Part shown: positions 17,275-25,964 of the stretch, piece by piece | How the letters are laid out: each line of letters starts with the position of its first letter | Position numbering within the stretch: the first letter of the stretch is position 1 | Source: Pseudoruegeria aquimaris | GTDB taxonomy: Bacteria > Pseudomonadota > Alphaproteobacteria > Rhodobacterales > Rhodobacteraceae | DNA length: 33,516 nucleotides | Assembly: GCF_900172235.1 (NCBI RefSeq) | Contig: NZ_FWFQ01000031.1 | Span: forward strand, 1-33,516 | Direction of reading: 5' to 3' | Program-made: the position numbers and the translations under genes | The notes under the pieces: generated by a model | Database searches by the model: none | What the model was told of the DNA's origin: nothing | Seen by the model: the letters and a program-made list of their open reading frames with translations, nothing else

Positions 17275-17569
17275 ATCAAATCAACGTCAGAGAAAAAGCC
17301 GCCAGCAGGCCAGTTTGCGGCCCGGTTTGCGGAGCGGTTTTTGCCGCGGTCGGCCCGTTCCGGAAAAGATCAGGGCAGCGTGTGGCGGCTGGCCTATGCG
17401 TCGCAGCGATCTCAAGCCGGATGCTCCAATCCTGCCCAGTGGGGAGGCCATCGGGGCTGGCCACGGGCGAAAGCGCATCCATCATCTGCCTTGGCCTTGT
17501 GCGAGCGTCGCAGCCGTTGTTCATCCCGCGCGCCCCCCGGGGGGCTTCGCCCGCCTTGTCCGCCGGCCT
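17275..17569. other. Gene-free stretch between tRNA-Leu and the HlyD-like gene
   Basis: No open frame here resembles a protein I know. Two hairpin-forming sites are present. One is GCCGC (17298-17302) with GCGGC (17317-17321), flanked by an A5 run that would be a U-tract on the minus strand. The other is the palindrome GCCCCCCGGGGGGC at 17533-17546. Either could end the minus-strand HlyD unit. Confidence 0.5.
17533..17546. terminator. GC palindrome downstream of the HlyD-like gene
   Basis: GCCCCCCGGGGGGC, 23 bases after the minus-strand stop codon, is followed on the plus strand by a GGGC-TTC-GCCC stem. There is no U-tract, so the function is uncertain. Confidence 0.35.
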
Positions 17570-18856
17570 TCAGAAGGCAAAGCGCAGGAGGCCTTCGGCC
17601 CAGCCGAGCCTTTCGGTGGTGCCCTGGATCAGATCGCCAAGGGGAACGGGCGCGAGTTCCACGGTGATGTGGCTGGCCGAACCTTCGCCGGCAAAGGCGA
17701 GGCCCTTGTAACGGTTGGCCATGCGTTTGATGCTGTCTTCGCTGAGAGCCACGGTCGCGATGACCGTGTTATCGCTTTCCGTATCGCCTGTAGCCTCACC
17801 ATCGGACATCGGAAGGAAACCGGAGATCGTGCCGGTCAGGGGCAGGCGCCCGTGCATCGCGCCCATCGGCACGATGCGCACCTGAGCGCCGGCAGGGATG
17901 TAGACAGCCTCGCGTTCGCTGATGCGAAAGCGGATGTCGTAGGCCTGGGGATCCGGGTGGGACAGGCGCATCAACGGCAGATCTTCGCTGGGTGCGGCAA
18001 GTGCCGAACGCGTCCTGACGCCCTGCGCCTCACCGTCGGAAGGAGCCGTCAGGCGCGGGGATTCAAGGAAACGCTCCATCAGGCGCAGCTGGCGTTCCGC
18101 GGAGCGGACCGATTCGCCAAGAGCAGCAAATTCTTCCGCGATTTCAAGGCGGCGGCTCTTCAGCTCGGCTTCGCCCTCTTCAAGGAGACGGCTCCTGGCG
18201 TCTTCCAGATCGGCGATCTCGGTGTCGGCCTCTATGGCAGCCTTCGCAAGCGCTTCCCGCTCGGAGATCGGCAGCTCCGGGTTGCGCGCCGCCTGCACCA
18301 GCAGCTTCTTGCGCCGTTGGGCAATTTCGACCCGGGTGTCCAGCCGCTGCGCCTTCGCCGCCAGCTTGTCTTCGAGGGCCTGGATCGACTGATCCGCTTC
18401 CTCGCAGCGCCGCAACGCGGAGAGAAGCCGGAACGGTGCCGTGGAGCCTGCCACGCCCTCACTGGGCGGCACGCGTCCGCCTGGCCGGCTCAGCTGGCCG
18501 AAGCAACGCATCAGTGCGCGATCCGCTTCTAGGCGAAACCGGGCTTCGCTGATGGCACTCTCCAGCTCTTTTCGGTCGACGAGGGCCACTGTCTCCCCCT
18601 TTCGGACGGTATCGCCGTTTTCCACGAGGATCGTCTGCAGCGGCACGCCGGCGGGCAAGGTGACGTAGACCGGGGCGTCCACCGGTTGGAGGGCTCCGAT
18701 GTACTGCCCGGTGTCCGCGACGCGGATGCTTCTGGTCTCGGTCCAGGCAAAGTGGGCGCCGGCCGCGACCAGCGCGAGGGCTGCGATGAGCATGACGAGG
18801 CGGAAGGGTCTCAGCGGTGCGCGTGGCATGGGGCGCTTTCCTTTCCGAACGGCCAT
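17570..18856 (-). CDS. HlyD-like membrane-fusion/adaptor protein (428 aa)
   Basis: Periplasmic adaptor anchored by one N-terminal transmembrane helix (about 18-37, [21 protein letters not shown]). A biotinyl-lipoyl-like half follows ([33 protein letters not shown], about 62-95), matching the HlyD pattern of G-x-x-V-x-x-G-D-x-V-x-x-G. A long helical coiled-coil region spans about 95-270, and a beta-barrel-like segment ([14 protein letters not shown]) lies near 330. Such proteins link inner-membrane transporters to the envelope or outer membrane. It starts in TGATG overlap with the upstream ABC-like gene, so the two products are likely partners. Here the putative energising subunit is degenerate, which makes a classical type I exporter doubtful. 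Cysteines and a proline/glycine-rich insertion near 120-135 are unusual. Confidence 0.75.
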   Translation of the reverse strand: MAVRKGKRPMPRAPLRPFRLVMLIAALALVAAGAHFAWTETRSIRVADTGQYIGALQPVDAPVYVTLPAGVPLQTILVENGDTVRKGETVALVDRKELESAISEARFRLEADRALMRCFGQLSRPGGRVPPSEGVAGSTAPFRLLSALRRCEEADQSIQALEDKLAAKAQRLDTRVEIAQRRKKLLVQAARNPELPISEREALAKAAIEADTEIADLEDARSRLLEEGEAELKSRRLEIAEEFAALGESVRSAERQLRLMERFLESPRLTAPSDGEAQGVRTRSALAAPSEDLPLMRLSHPDPQAYDIRFRISEREAVYIPAGAQVRIVPMGAMHGRLPLTGTISGFLPMSDGEATGDTESDNTVIATVALSEDSIKRMANRYKGLAFAGEGSASHITVELAPVPLGDLIQGTTERLGWAEGLLRFAF

Positions 18857-20820
18857 CAGACGCGCGTCGCCGCCCCGACGGGGGGAGCCATGCGCGGATC
18901 ATAGGTTTCGATCTGGACGGAGATCGTCCGGCGGTCACTGCTGATGCGCTGATCGAAGCTCAGGCTGTGGCGCAGGATTTCCACGAGTGGGTCGCGGTTC
19001 AGCACTTCGCCGGACTCCTGAAGCCGGCTGCGGGCGTTCTCGATCTGGGCGTTGGAAATAGCGGCCCCGGTGTCGGACATCTCGAGCTGGCAGAACCCTT
19101 TGAAGTGTTTGAAATCGAAACGGATCCTTTCTCGTGTGCCCCCCTTGGCCTCGCTTGCGCTGAGCGCCAGAAGTTCGCTGCCCACGACGCAGGCCTTGCG
19201 GCGATTGCCTTCGTCTCCACGACGGCGGAAGTGGCTGCGAAGCCAGAGGTGCAGCGCATCTTCCGCGTCGAGCGTGTTTTCCGTCACGAAACGGGACCAG
19301 CCTTCCGCCATCCGGCTGCGGATCTCCTGCGCCGGGCCCACGTCCATCAGCCGCCCGCCCTCAAGCACGATCATGCTGTCGCAGAGTTCCAGAAGTCCGC
19401 GGTTTTCCGTCGCCACCAGGAAGCTGCGCCCGGCGCGGCGTTCGGTGCGGATACGTTCGGCCAGGGCTGCAAGCAGCCGCTCCGATGCGCCATCCTCGGG
19501 GCGATCCATCAGGTAGAGGCCCGGATTCAGCAGGAAGGCCCGGGCGAAGGCCAGGGCCTTCTGTTCGCTGGCCGAGAGGCGCGACGCGTCTTGGGCCGCG
19601 AGGATCCTGTCGGCCGCGTCGGCGGAGTAGACGAGCTGCTCCAGCGCCTTTCTTGCGCGCAGGCCGAGCGCCTCACCGGAGAAGCAGGTCAGATTGTCCT
19701 GCGCGGAAACAGGCAGGATCAGCGGCGCGGCGGGCAGGTGGACGCAAGGTGGTTGAACCTCGATCCGGCTGCGCTCCCAGAGGTCCTCTTCATTGTAGGA
19801 CGCGTGGCCTGCCACGGAAAGCCCGGACAGATCCTGAGGCGCCGCCAAGGCTTTGAGAAGGAGGGATTTCCCTGCGGCAGAGGAGCCGATGAGGCCGGTC
19901 ACGCTTCCGGGCGGAAGGGTGATCTCGATATCCCGCAACAGGGCGCCTTGGGCAGCTTCGGATACGGTCAGGCGGTGTACGCGCAGCCCGGCCGGGCCGC
20001 TAGCCTGCTCTTCTGTCTCGGGGAGGGGGATGCGTTCGATCTGCGCCGGTTCGGGCAGTTTCTCTGCCTCGGCTTCGGGCCAGACGGGCTTCGCGCTCGC
20101 CAGAACCGCCCAGATGACGATCAGCAGAAGGCCCGGCATCGCCGCCGTTGCAACGATCTGCTGCGCCATCAGCCAGCTTCCGATGGCCAGTGTGACGAGG
20201 AGCGCGACGCCGGTGGAAAGCGCGCCGGGGGCCGCCATCAGGCCGAAGGGGCGCGGCGCTTTGCGCGCGAGGGAAAGGCCGGTGTCATCGCGGCCGGAAA
20301 GGACCGACGCCGCTTCTTCCGACGTGAAGTCCCAGGGGGGTTCGGCCAACCGAAGCGCCCGGGCAGCGGCGGGAAGCGCATGGTTCAGCCCGATGCCTGC
20401 AAACACGCCCAGCCCCAGAAGGGGGTGAACGGCGGTGAGCGTGACGCCGATGAGCAAACCGATCAGCGCCCTGGCGCGGGCCTCGTTGCGCTGGCGCGTG
20501 TACTGATAGCCTGAAAGTGCGCGGCCGTGGGCAAAATCCAGGATCACCAGCCCAAGAAGGGGCGCGGTGCCGAGGAGCGCGAGCGCCAGCGCGGCGTGCA
20601 ACTTGCGCTGCTCGGCGACGATGTCCTGGAAGAAGATTGCAAGAATGGCGATGGACAGCCAGCAGGCCGCCGAGGTGGCGGTAAAGATAAAGGAAAGCGA
20701 GGCAGCCCATCGCGGCAACGCCCTGTCGGCAACGCGCAGCGGTTCGAAATTCGTGGCCGCGCTCGCCTTCTCAGAGGCATCGGCCTTCATCTTGTCTGTT
20801 TGCTGGGCGATTCTGCTCAT
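18856..20820 (-). CDS. Membrane-anchored degenerate ABC ATPase with extra C-terminal domain (654 aa)
   Basis: The N-terminal half (about 35-250) has around five hydrophobic helices. The middle (about 285-515) is an ABC nucleotide-binding domain: Walker A GSSAAGKS is intact (Lys318), but the signature is LSASEQ instead of LSGGQ (about 416), Walker B is LYLMDRPE with Arg440 where the catalytic Glu should be, and the H-loop reads VATENRG without His. ATP may be bound but hydrolysis is doubtful. The last 130 residues are not ABC sequence; they weakly resemble an RsbW-type HATPase fold (SELLALSASEA, then CQLEMSDTGAAIS). The start at 20820 has GGAG nine bases upstream; longer in-frame starts (20847, 20877) lack a proper site. 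Coupled to the HlyD-like gene. A structural or regulatory partner of glycan export is my inference. Confidence 0.7.
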   Translation of the reverse strand: MSRIAQQTDKMKADASEKASAATNFEPLRVADRALPRWAASLSFIFTATSAACWLSIAILAIFFQDIVAEQRKLHAALALALLGTAPLLGLVILDFAHGRALSGYQYTRQRNEARARALIGLLIGVTLTAVHPLLGLGVFAGIGLNHALPAAARALRLAEPPWDFTSEEAASVLSGRDDTGLSLARKAPRPFGLMAAPGALSTGVALLVTLAIGSWLMAQQIVATAAMPGLLLIVIWAVLASAKPVWPEAEAEKLPEPAQIERIPLPETEEQASGPAGLRVHRLTVSEAAQGALLRDIEITLPPGSVTGLIGSSAAGKSLLLKALAAPQDLSGLSVAGHASYNEEDLWERSRIEVQPPCVHLPAAPLILPVSAQDNLTCFSGEALGLRARKALEQLVYSADAADRILAAQDASRLSASEQKALAFARAFLLNPGLYLMDRPEDGASERLLAALAERIRTERRAGRSFLVATENRGLLELCDSMIVLEGGRLMDVGPAQEIRSRMAEGWSRFVTENTLDAEDALHLWLRSHFRRRGDEGNRRKACVVGSELLALSASEAKGGTRERIRFDFKHFKGFCQLEMSDTGAAISNAQIENARSRLQESGEVLNRDPLVEILRHSLSFDQRISSDRRTISVQIETYDPRMAPPVGAATRV

Positions 20821-20866
20821 GGTCGGCCGCTCCGCTGGTTGAGGCATGAGGCAGGGATAGAGCGGA

Positions 20867-20877
20867 AGGGTAAACAT
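20867..20877. repeat. Shared 11-bp promoter-region motif, copy 1
   Basis: AGGGTAAACAT lies 47 bases upstream of the ABC-like start (minus strand). An identical copy lies 55 bases upstream of the acyltransferase operon at 32701-32711. Confidence 0.45.
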
Positions 20878-20897
20878 TCCCTTTTCATCAGGCGGGC

Positions 20898-20964
20898 CGC
20901 GAAAGCATTCAATTTTAGCGATTTCGCGCGGACTTCGTGGCCCGGTTTATGCGCTTGTTAACAA
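20898..20964. promoter_or_regulatory. Divergent regulatory region of the glycan cluster
   Basis: In the 201-bp gap between divergent units there is an inverted repeat, CGCGAAA (20898-20904) and TTTCGCG (20922-20928), and a perfect 10-base palindrome, TTGTTAACAA (20955-20964). Both are plausible operators; no clear -35/-10 pair could be assigned. Confidence 0.4.
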
Positions 20965-21021
20965 TGCCGCCGTTAGAACACCCACGACTGCGAGTGTATC
21001 TCTACAAGAAGGAACTGCGCC

Positions 21022-22707
21022 ATGGCGGGGATGAAAACATCAAGAAAGTCAGCTGGCTATGGTGTTTTTGTACTTGTGCTTGCCGCTCTGTTCCTGACGG
21101 CGGCCGCCGCAGGCATCGGAACGCGGGCGCGTGACATCTTGCTCTACCAGGAAGAGGAAGTGATCCCGATCATCGCCGGCAGCGAGTTGGACAACATTCC
21201 CGCACTCATGCGCGGCAACATGCCCGTGCATACCACCAGCCTGATCCGCGGTGAGACGCCGCGCAGCAAGCCGCCCCGAATGTGCGAGATGGACCCGGAT
21301 TACTTCGAACGTCTCGATCTCGATGTGCCCTTGAAGCCCGGCTATACCCGCCACAATGAATACATCCGCCCCTACAAGGCGCGCCGCGGGTTCCTGAGCG
21401 AGCGCGAAATGCGGGCGGCAAGGGTTGCTTGGCATTATTTCGAAAAGTATACGCAGGAGAGCACCGGCCTTGCCAACAGCGTGGGCAATTTCCCGTCCAC
21501 GACCTTGTGGGATACGGCCAGCTACATCAGCGGTCTCGTCGCTGCCTACGAGCTTTGCCTGATCGAAAAACCGGAGTTCGATGTCCGCATTCTGCGCCTG
21601 CTGACCACGGTGAAGGATCTCAAGCTTTTCCGCGGCGAGCTGCCGAACAAGGTGTATCACACCAAGACGGGGGAGCAGGTCGATTATACCAACAAGCCCG
21701 GTGAAGTCGGTTTCTCGGCGCTCGACATCGGGCGGTTCCTCGTCTGGATGCGTATCCTGAAGAACCGCTATCCCTATCTCGGCAACTCGGTGGATTCGAT
21801 CCTTCTCAAGTGGGATTTCCGCAATGTGATCGATGACGAGGGGCTGCTGCACGGTGCCTATGTGGACAAGGAAACCGGCGAGACGGTCTATGCCCAGGAA
21901 GGGCGCCTCGGCTACGAAGAGTATGCCGCCAAAGGCTTCGCGCTGTGGGGGTTTCGGCCGCTGCTCGCCCATCGCGCCGAACCCTTTCTGACGGCAAGCA
22001 TCTACGGGGTGGCCGTGCCCTATGACGGGCGCGATCCGCGGATCTTCCATTCCCAGAACTACGTCGTCACCGAGTCCTACCTGCAGGACGGTCTCGAGCT
22101 CGGCTTCGATCTACCCCACGACGACAGTTCCCACGAACGCGTCCATTCCGACGGCTGGCGGGCGGAGTTCGCCGACCGGATCTACCAAGTGCAGGAGAAC
22201 CGCTGGCGCCAGACCGGTTTCATGACCGCGCGCAGCGAGCACAACGTGAAGGGCCCGCCGTATTTCACCTACGATACGATCTTCTCGGATGGCTACCCTT
22301 GGAACACCGTGACGCCACGGGGGGATTTCTCGCCGGATCACGCGGCGATCGCCTCCAAGGCCGCCATGGGGCTGTGGGCGCTGTGGGATACGCCCTACAC
22401 CGACGAACTCTTCAATGCGGTGATCGAACTCTACGATCCCGAAAACGGGATGTATGAAGGGCTCTACGAGCGCGGACAGGGCAAGATCGAGATCTTCACC
22501 GCCAACAACAACGGAATCATTCTCGCGGCGTTGCTGCACAAGGTGCAGGGCCCGATCCTCACGCCCTATCGCGGGGAAACCGAGGTCTGGTACACCGCCT
22601 ACCGCGATCAGGACATCCGGGAACGCCGCCACTATCCCGATCCGCCGCGCGAGGAAGATTGGCTTCCCGCCCTTCGCCACTCGGTGCAATCCAAGGAGGA
22701 TTTCTGA
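21022..22707 (+). CDS. DUF3131-domain protein A, membrane-anchored (561 aa)
   Basis: A single N-terminal hydrophobic anchor (about 11-32, YGVFVLVLAALFLTAAAAGIG) is followed by a large extracytoplasmic DUF3131 domain. Family-type blocks are FPSTTLWDTASYI (about 152-164), EFDVRILRLLTTVKDLKLF, ELPNKVYHTKTGEQVDYTN, QEGRLGYEEYAAK and the C-terminal TANNNGIILAALLHKVQGPIL. The same blocks occur in order in the protein at 27075-28400. The function is unproven; an alpha/alpha-barrel glycan-active enzyme is my inference from association with glycan synthases and the many aromatic and acidic residues. AAGGAA lies eight bases before ATG. The stop overlaps the next start (TGATG), so the next gene is co-translated. 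Confidence 0.8.
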   Translation: MAGMKTSRKSAGYGVFVLVLAALFLTAAAAGIGTRARDILLYQEEEVIPIIAGSELDNIPALMRGNMPVHTTSLIRGETPRSKPPRMCEMDPDYFERLDLDVPLKPGYTRHNEYIRPYKARRGFLSEREMRAARVAWHYFEKYTQESTGLANSVGNFPSTTLWDTASYISGLVAAYELCLIEKPEFDVRILRLLTTVKDLKLFRGELPNKVYHTKTGEQVDYTNKPGEVGFSALDIGRFLVWMRILKNRYPYLGNSVDSILLKWDFRNVIDDEGLLHGAYVDKETGETVYAQEGRLGYEEYAAKGFALWGFRPLLAHRAEPFLTASIYGVAVPYDGRDPRIFHSQNYVVTESYLQDGLELGFDLPHDDSSHERVHSDGWRAEFADRIYQVQENRWRQTGFMTARSEHNVKGPPYFTYDTIFSDGYPWNTVTPRGDFSPDHAAIASKAAMGLWALWDTPYTDELFNAVIELYDPENGMYEGLYERGQGKIEIFTANNNGIILAALLHKVQGPILTPYRGETEVWYTAYRDQDIRERRHYPDPPREEDWLPALRHSVQSKEDF

Positions 22708-24374
22708 TGAACTGCCCGTCCAAATTCGCCCTCGTTGCCGGGCTGGCCTCCGTGCTTGCCCTGTCTCCCCTCGCGGCGCAATCCCCGACAGCCGAGGATC
22801 CGGCAGACAAGTTCGACTCCGAGAATGCGATCCTGGATACTTCGCTTCTGTTCGCTATCGGCGCGCAGGAAGCCCGGCAGAGCCTGAGGGGCAGTTTCGG
22901 CTGGCCCACCTTCCAGGAGGGGCTCGTGGAAGGCGTGTATTTCCGTTTCGACCCGGATGGTTACGCAAGGTTTTCTCCGGCGCCGCGGCTCGATACCGAC
23001 GTATTCGAGGTGATCTGCCGGCCCCGGACCTACAGTTGCATGGGGCGCAAAGGGGCTCTGGCCATGTTCCTGAACGCCCGCGGTCAGTTGCAGCTCAAGA
23101 TCGACGGTGTCGCGGAAGGCGATACGTTCCACATTGCCGAAGGCGTCACCGAGATCGAGCTGCCGCCGCGCATCCTGCAGCCGCTCGACAATCGGTTCGA
23201 AGCGCTTTTGATGGCGGGCGGCGAACTGGTCGTGCGGCGAGGCGGCAAGGAATTCGAGCGGATTTCTCTTGTCGGTTTCTCCGCGGTGGCGACCTATCTT
23301 CGTTGGGTCATGGCCCGGCAGGACTATACCGTTTTGCCGCGAGGCTGGCCGGTGCCGAACTCGCGCGCCAGCCAACCGGGCGGGATCACCCAGGCGGCCT
23401 CCTGGCAATCTCCCATGCCCCAGCCGCAAGCCGTCCCCGTTGGGCCGGCCCTGTCGGTGGAGCCGATTGCGGCGATGGCGGCTTCCGAGCCGAGCCGGCA
23501 GGAAGATCTTGCGGAGGTCAAAAGCGAAATTGCCATGTTGCGGGCTCTGCTTGAGGAAAGCCGCGCCGGCGCGGCGGCGCAACGTCAGACCGTGGCGTCA
23601 GGCGCTTCCCCCGAAATCGGCGATACGCTTCACGTCCCGCTTGGGGAAGTGGGTGCCCTGGAAGAACGGATCGCGCGGCTCGAAAGCGCGATGTCCTCGT
23701 TCGAGCAGATGCTGGCGGGGCGTGGTGCATCGGCTCTGCCACCGTCCAGTGAGGCCGCGGATCCACTGGTGGCGCCGACGGACATCGGCGCCGCTGGCGC
23801 AGCCGCGGCCTTTGGTGCCGATCTCGAAGAAAGTAGCGCCCCGGCAACCGCTGGCCCGCGCACGTCCGAAGTCGAAGCTTTTTTCAATCGCAGCCTCGGG
23901 CTGGAACCTTCGGAGCGGCGGGTCGCGCCCGAGGCGGGCGGTATGGGCAGCCTGAAGCAGACGCTGGAAATGGATTATGACGTCCCTCCCGATGTGGCCG
24001 ATATGATCATGGAGTTGATCGCCGGCAAAGCCGCGCCCGCACAAATGGCCGACGAGCCGGCGCTGCCGCCCGCCGCCGGTCAAATGGCGGGCGATCCCTT
24101 CGCGCCGGCGGATCAGGAGATGATCGATCTCTTCCGCACCCGCGAGGTCGATCGCATCCTTGCCGAACTGGACGACACTCTGCCGCCGGAGGAAACGCCC
24201 CTTTCGGAGGAAAGCATCCTGCTCACCCAACCCGTCACTTCCCAGTCTGGAGCGCTCCGGGTCGTCTCGGCCGACGCCGAGGTCCGGGAAGGCGAGGGGG
24301 GGCGGGCCCTGCCTACTGAGGACCTGCAGGAGTATCTGACGCTTTCAGCCTACTTCAAATCGGTTTTGAACTGA
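22707..24374 (+). CDS. Secreted coiled-coil protein of unknown function (555 aa)
   Basis: I do not recognise a family. It has a clear Sec signal peptide (MNCPSKFALVAGLASVLALS, then PLAAQ; cleavage probably near residue 25). A beta-rich N-terminal domain runs to about 240 (FRFDPDGYARFSPAPRLDTD, VICRPRTYSCMG). Two predicted coiled coils follow (about 268-292, EDLAEVKSEIAMLRALLEES, and about 312-342, LGEVGALEERIARLESAMSS), then a low-complexity acidic, alanine- and proline-rich C-terminal half. A strong site, AAGGAGGA, precedes ATG, which shares its A with the stop of the DUF3131 gene. Tight coupling suggests a periplasmic partner or scaffold for DUF3131 protein A. Confidence 0.75.
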   Translation: MNCPSKFALVAGLASVLALSPLAAQSPTAEDPADKFDSENAILDTSLLFAIGAQEARQSLRGSFGWPTFQEGLVEGVYFRFDPDGYARFSPAPRLDTDVFEVICRPRTYSCMGRKGALAMFLNARGQLQLKIDGVAEGDTFHIAEGVTEIELPPRILQPLDNRFEALLMAGGELVVRRGGKEFERISLVGFSAVATYLRWVMARQDYTVLPRGWPVPNSRASQPGGITQAASWQSPMPQPQAVPVGPALSVEPIAAMAASEPSRQEDLAEVKSEIAMLRALLEESRAGAAAQRQTVASGASPEIGDTLHVPLGEVGALEERIARLESAMSSFEQMLAGRGASALPPSSEAADPLVAPTDIGAAGAAAAFGADLEESSAPATAGPRTSEVEAFFNRSLGLEPSERRVAPEAGGMGSLKQTLEMDYDVPPDVADMIMELIAGKAAPAQMADEPALPPAAGQMAGDPFAPADQEMIDLFRTREVDRILAELDDTLPPEETPLSEESILLTQPVTSQSGALRVVSADAEVREGEGGRALPTEDLQEYLTLSAYFKSVLN

Positions 24375-24410
24375 TACTGCGGGCCCGGCCTGTTTCGCGG
24401 CATCGTCGGC

Positions 24411-24438
24411 TTTCCAAGTGGCGTCAAGCCAGTATAAC
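24411..24438 (+). promoter_or_regulatory. Candidate promoter of modABC
   Basis: TTTCCA (24411-24416) and TATAAC (24433-24438) with a 16-base spacer lie in the 100-bp gap before modA. I saw no convincing ModE palindrome. Confidence 0.35.
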
Positions 24439-24474
24439 GGTGTTGGAAACCATCGCGGAAAGGCGTTTCTTCCC

Positions 24475-25260
24475 ATGCGCTTGCCAACACTCCTTTGCAG
24501 AGGTGCGGCCCGGGCAGCCCGAATGGCACTGAGTGTGCTCGCCATCGCCTTGGCGATGGCAGGCTCCGGGGCGGCGGAGCCGATCCGGGTCTTTGCGGCA
24601 GCCAGCCTGAGGGATGTGCTGGATGAAGCAGCGCATCGCTGGGCGGCGCGGGCTGGCACGGAGGTCGTGCCGGTCTACGCCGGCAGCGGAACGCTGGCAC
24701 GCCAGATTGCGGCCGGCGCTCCCGCCGATCTTTTCATTTCCGCCAACACCGCGTGGAGCGATTGGGTGCTGGGGAAGCTGAACAAGCCCGCGCCGGTTCG
24801 TTCGATCGCCGGCAACAGGCTTGTGATCGTCGTGCTGGCTCCGGGCGGAAACACCGGTGAAGAGAGCATCACGCCGGCGCTTTTTGGCCCTCGGATCGCC
24901 ATGGGGCTCGTGGAAGCCGTGCCCGCTGGGATCTACGGAAAACAGGCGCTGGAGGCGCTTGGGCTTTGGCAGGAACTGGCGCCCCGAGTCGTTCAGGCCG
25001 ACAACGTTCGCGGCGCACTTGCCTTCGTGGCCGCGGGGGCGGCGAGTTCCGGAATCGTCTACCAATCTGATGCGGCGGCTGAGTCGCGGGTGGCCGTTGC
25101 CGCTCGCTTCCCTGAAACGAGCCACGAGCGTATCGTCTACCCGGCCGTTCTGCTGGAGCCGGATCGCGCCGGCCCGTTCCTCGAGTTCCTGTCATCGTCT
25201 GAAGGCCAGGCCCTGTTTGCGAGCTTCGGCTTTCTCCCGGTGCAGGCTGGCTCGGGATGA
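24475..25260 (+). CDS. modA: Molybdate ABC transporter substrate-binding protein (261 aa)
   Basis: Periplasmic molybdate/tungstate-binding protein. The N-terminal signal peptide (ARMALSVLAIALAMAGSGAA, cleavage near 34) precedes the typical ModA start IRVFAAASLRDVLDEAA. VYAGSGTLARQIAAGAPADLFISAN supplies oxyanion contacts, and ASSGIVYQSDA carries the conserved ligand tyrosine. The start at 24475 (MRLPTLL) is chosen because it begins the signal peptide; GGAAAGG is 11 bases upstream. It overlaps modB as ATGA and opens a complete modABC operon. Confidence 0.92.
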   Translation: MRLPTLLCRGAARAARMALSVLAIALAMAGSGAAEPIRVFAAASLRDVLDEAAHRWAARAGTEVVPVYAGSGTLARQIAAGAPADLFISANTAWSDWVLGKLNKPAPVRSIAGNRLVIVVLAPGGNTGEESITPALFGPRIAMGLVEAVPAGIYGKQALEALGLWQELAPRVVQADNVRGALAFVAAGAASSGIVYQSDAAAESRVAVAARFPETSHERIVYPAVLLEPDRAGPFLEFLSSSEGQALFASFGFLPVQAGSG

Positions 25261-25964
25261 GCGGCTTGGGAGCGGAAGAATGGCAGGTCGTCTGGCTGTC
25301 GCTGAAGATCGCCGGCGTCGCGACGCTGTTCAGCCTGCCCCTCGCAATTCTGACGGCTTTCGCGCTTGCGCGGGGCCGGTTTCGCGGCAAGGCGCTGTTG
25401 AATGCGATCGTCCACTTGCCGCTCGTGCTGCCACCCGTCGTCACCGGCTATGCATTGCTGTTGCTCTTTGCGCCGAATGCTCCCCTGGGGGCTTTCCTTC
25501 AGGACCAGTTCGGGCTCACCCTGGCCTTTCGATGGACGGGGGCCGCCTTGGCCGCGGGCATCATGGCCTTTCCGCTCATGGTGCGGGCGATCCGTCTTTC
25601 TCTTGAAGCCATCGATCCCGGCCTTGAAGTGGCGGCGGAAACCCTGGGCGCCGGGCGCGGGGCGGTGTTTGCCACGATCACGCTTCCGCTGATGCTGCCC
25701 GGCATCCTCGCGGGGCTCGTGCTCGCCTTCGCCAAGGCCTTGGGCGAGTTCGGTGCAACGATCACCTTCGTGTCCAACATCCCGGGCGAAACCCGCACCT
25801 TGCCGATCGCGATCTACAGCTACCTCCAGGTGCCGGGGCAGGAGGCCGCAGCGCTTGAACTGGCCTACGTGGCCGTGGCGATTTCGCTGGCCGCGATCCT
25901 ACTGTCCGAGTGGATATCGGCCCGCGTGGCCAGGCGGCTCGGAGGCCAAGATGCTGAACGTTGA
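25257..25964 (+). CDS. modB: Molybdate ABC transporter permease (235 aa)
   Basis: Inner-membrane permease of the molybdate importer with about five to six helices. The cytoplasmic EAA loop is EVAAETLGAGRGAVFATITLP (about 124-144), which docks to ModC. FAKALGEFGATITFVSNIPGETRTLPIAIYSYL is a strong ModB signature. The start codon overlaps the modA stop (ATGA) and the 3' end overlaps modC by 14 bases, so the three subunits are translationally coupled. Confidence 0.95.
   Translation: MSGLGAEEWQVVWLSLKIAGVATLFSLPLAILTAFALARGRFRGKALLNAIVHLPLVLPPVVTGYALLLLFAPNAPLGAFLQDQFGLTLAFRWTGAALAAGIMAFPLMVRAIRLSLEAIDPGLEVAAETLGAGRGAVFATITLPLMLPGILAGLVLAFAKALGEFGATITFVSNIPGETRTLPIAIYSYLQVPGQEAAALELAYVAVAISLAAILLSEWISARVARRLGGQDAER

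Noticed and set aside
24411-24474. ModE operator upstream of modA
   Set aside because: No palindrome resembling the ModE consensus is present in the gap.
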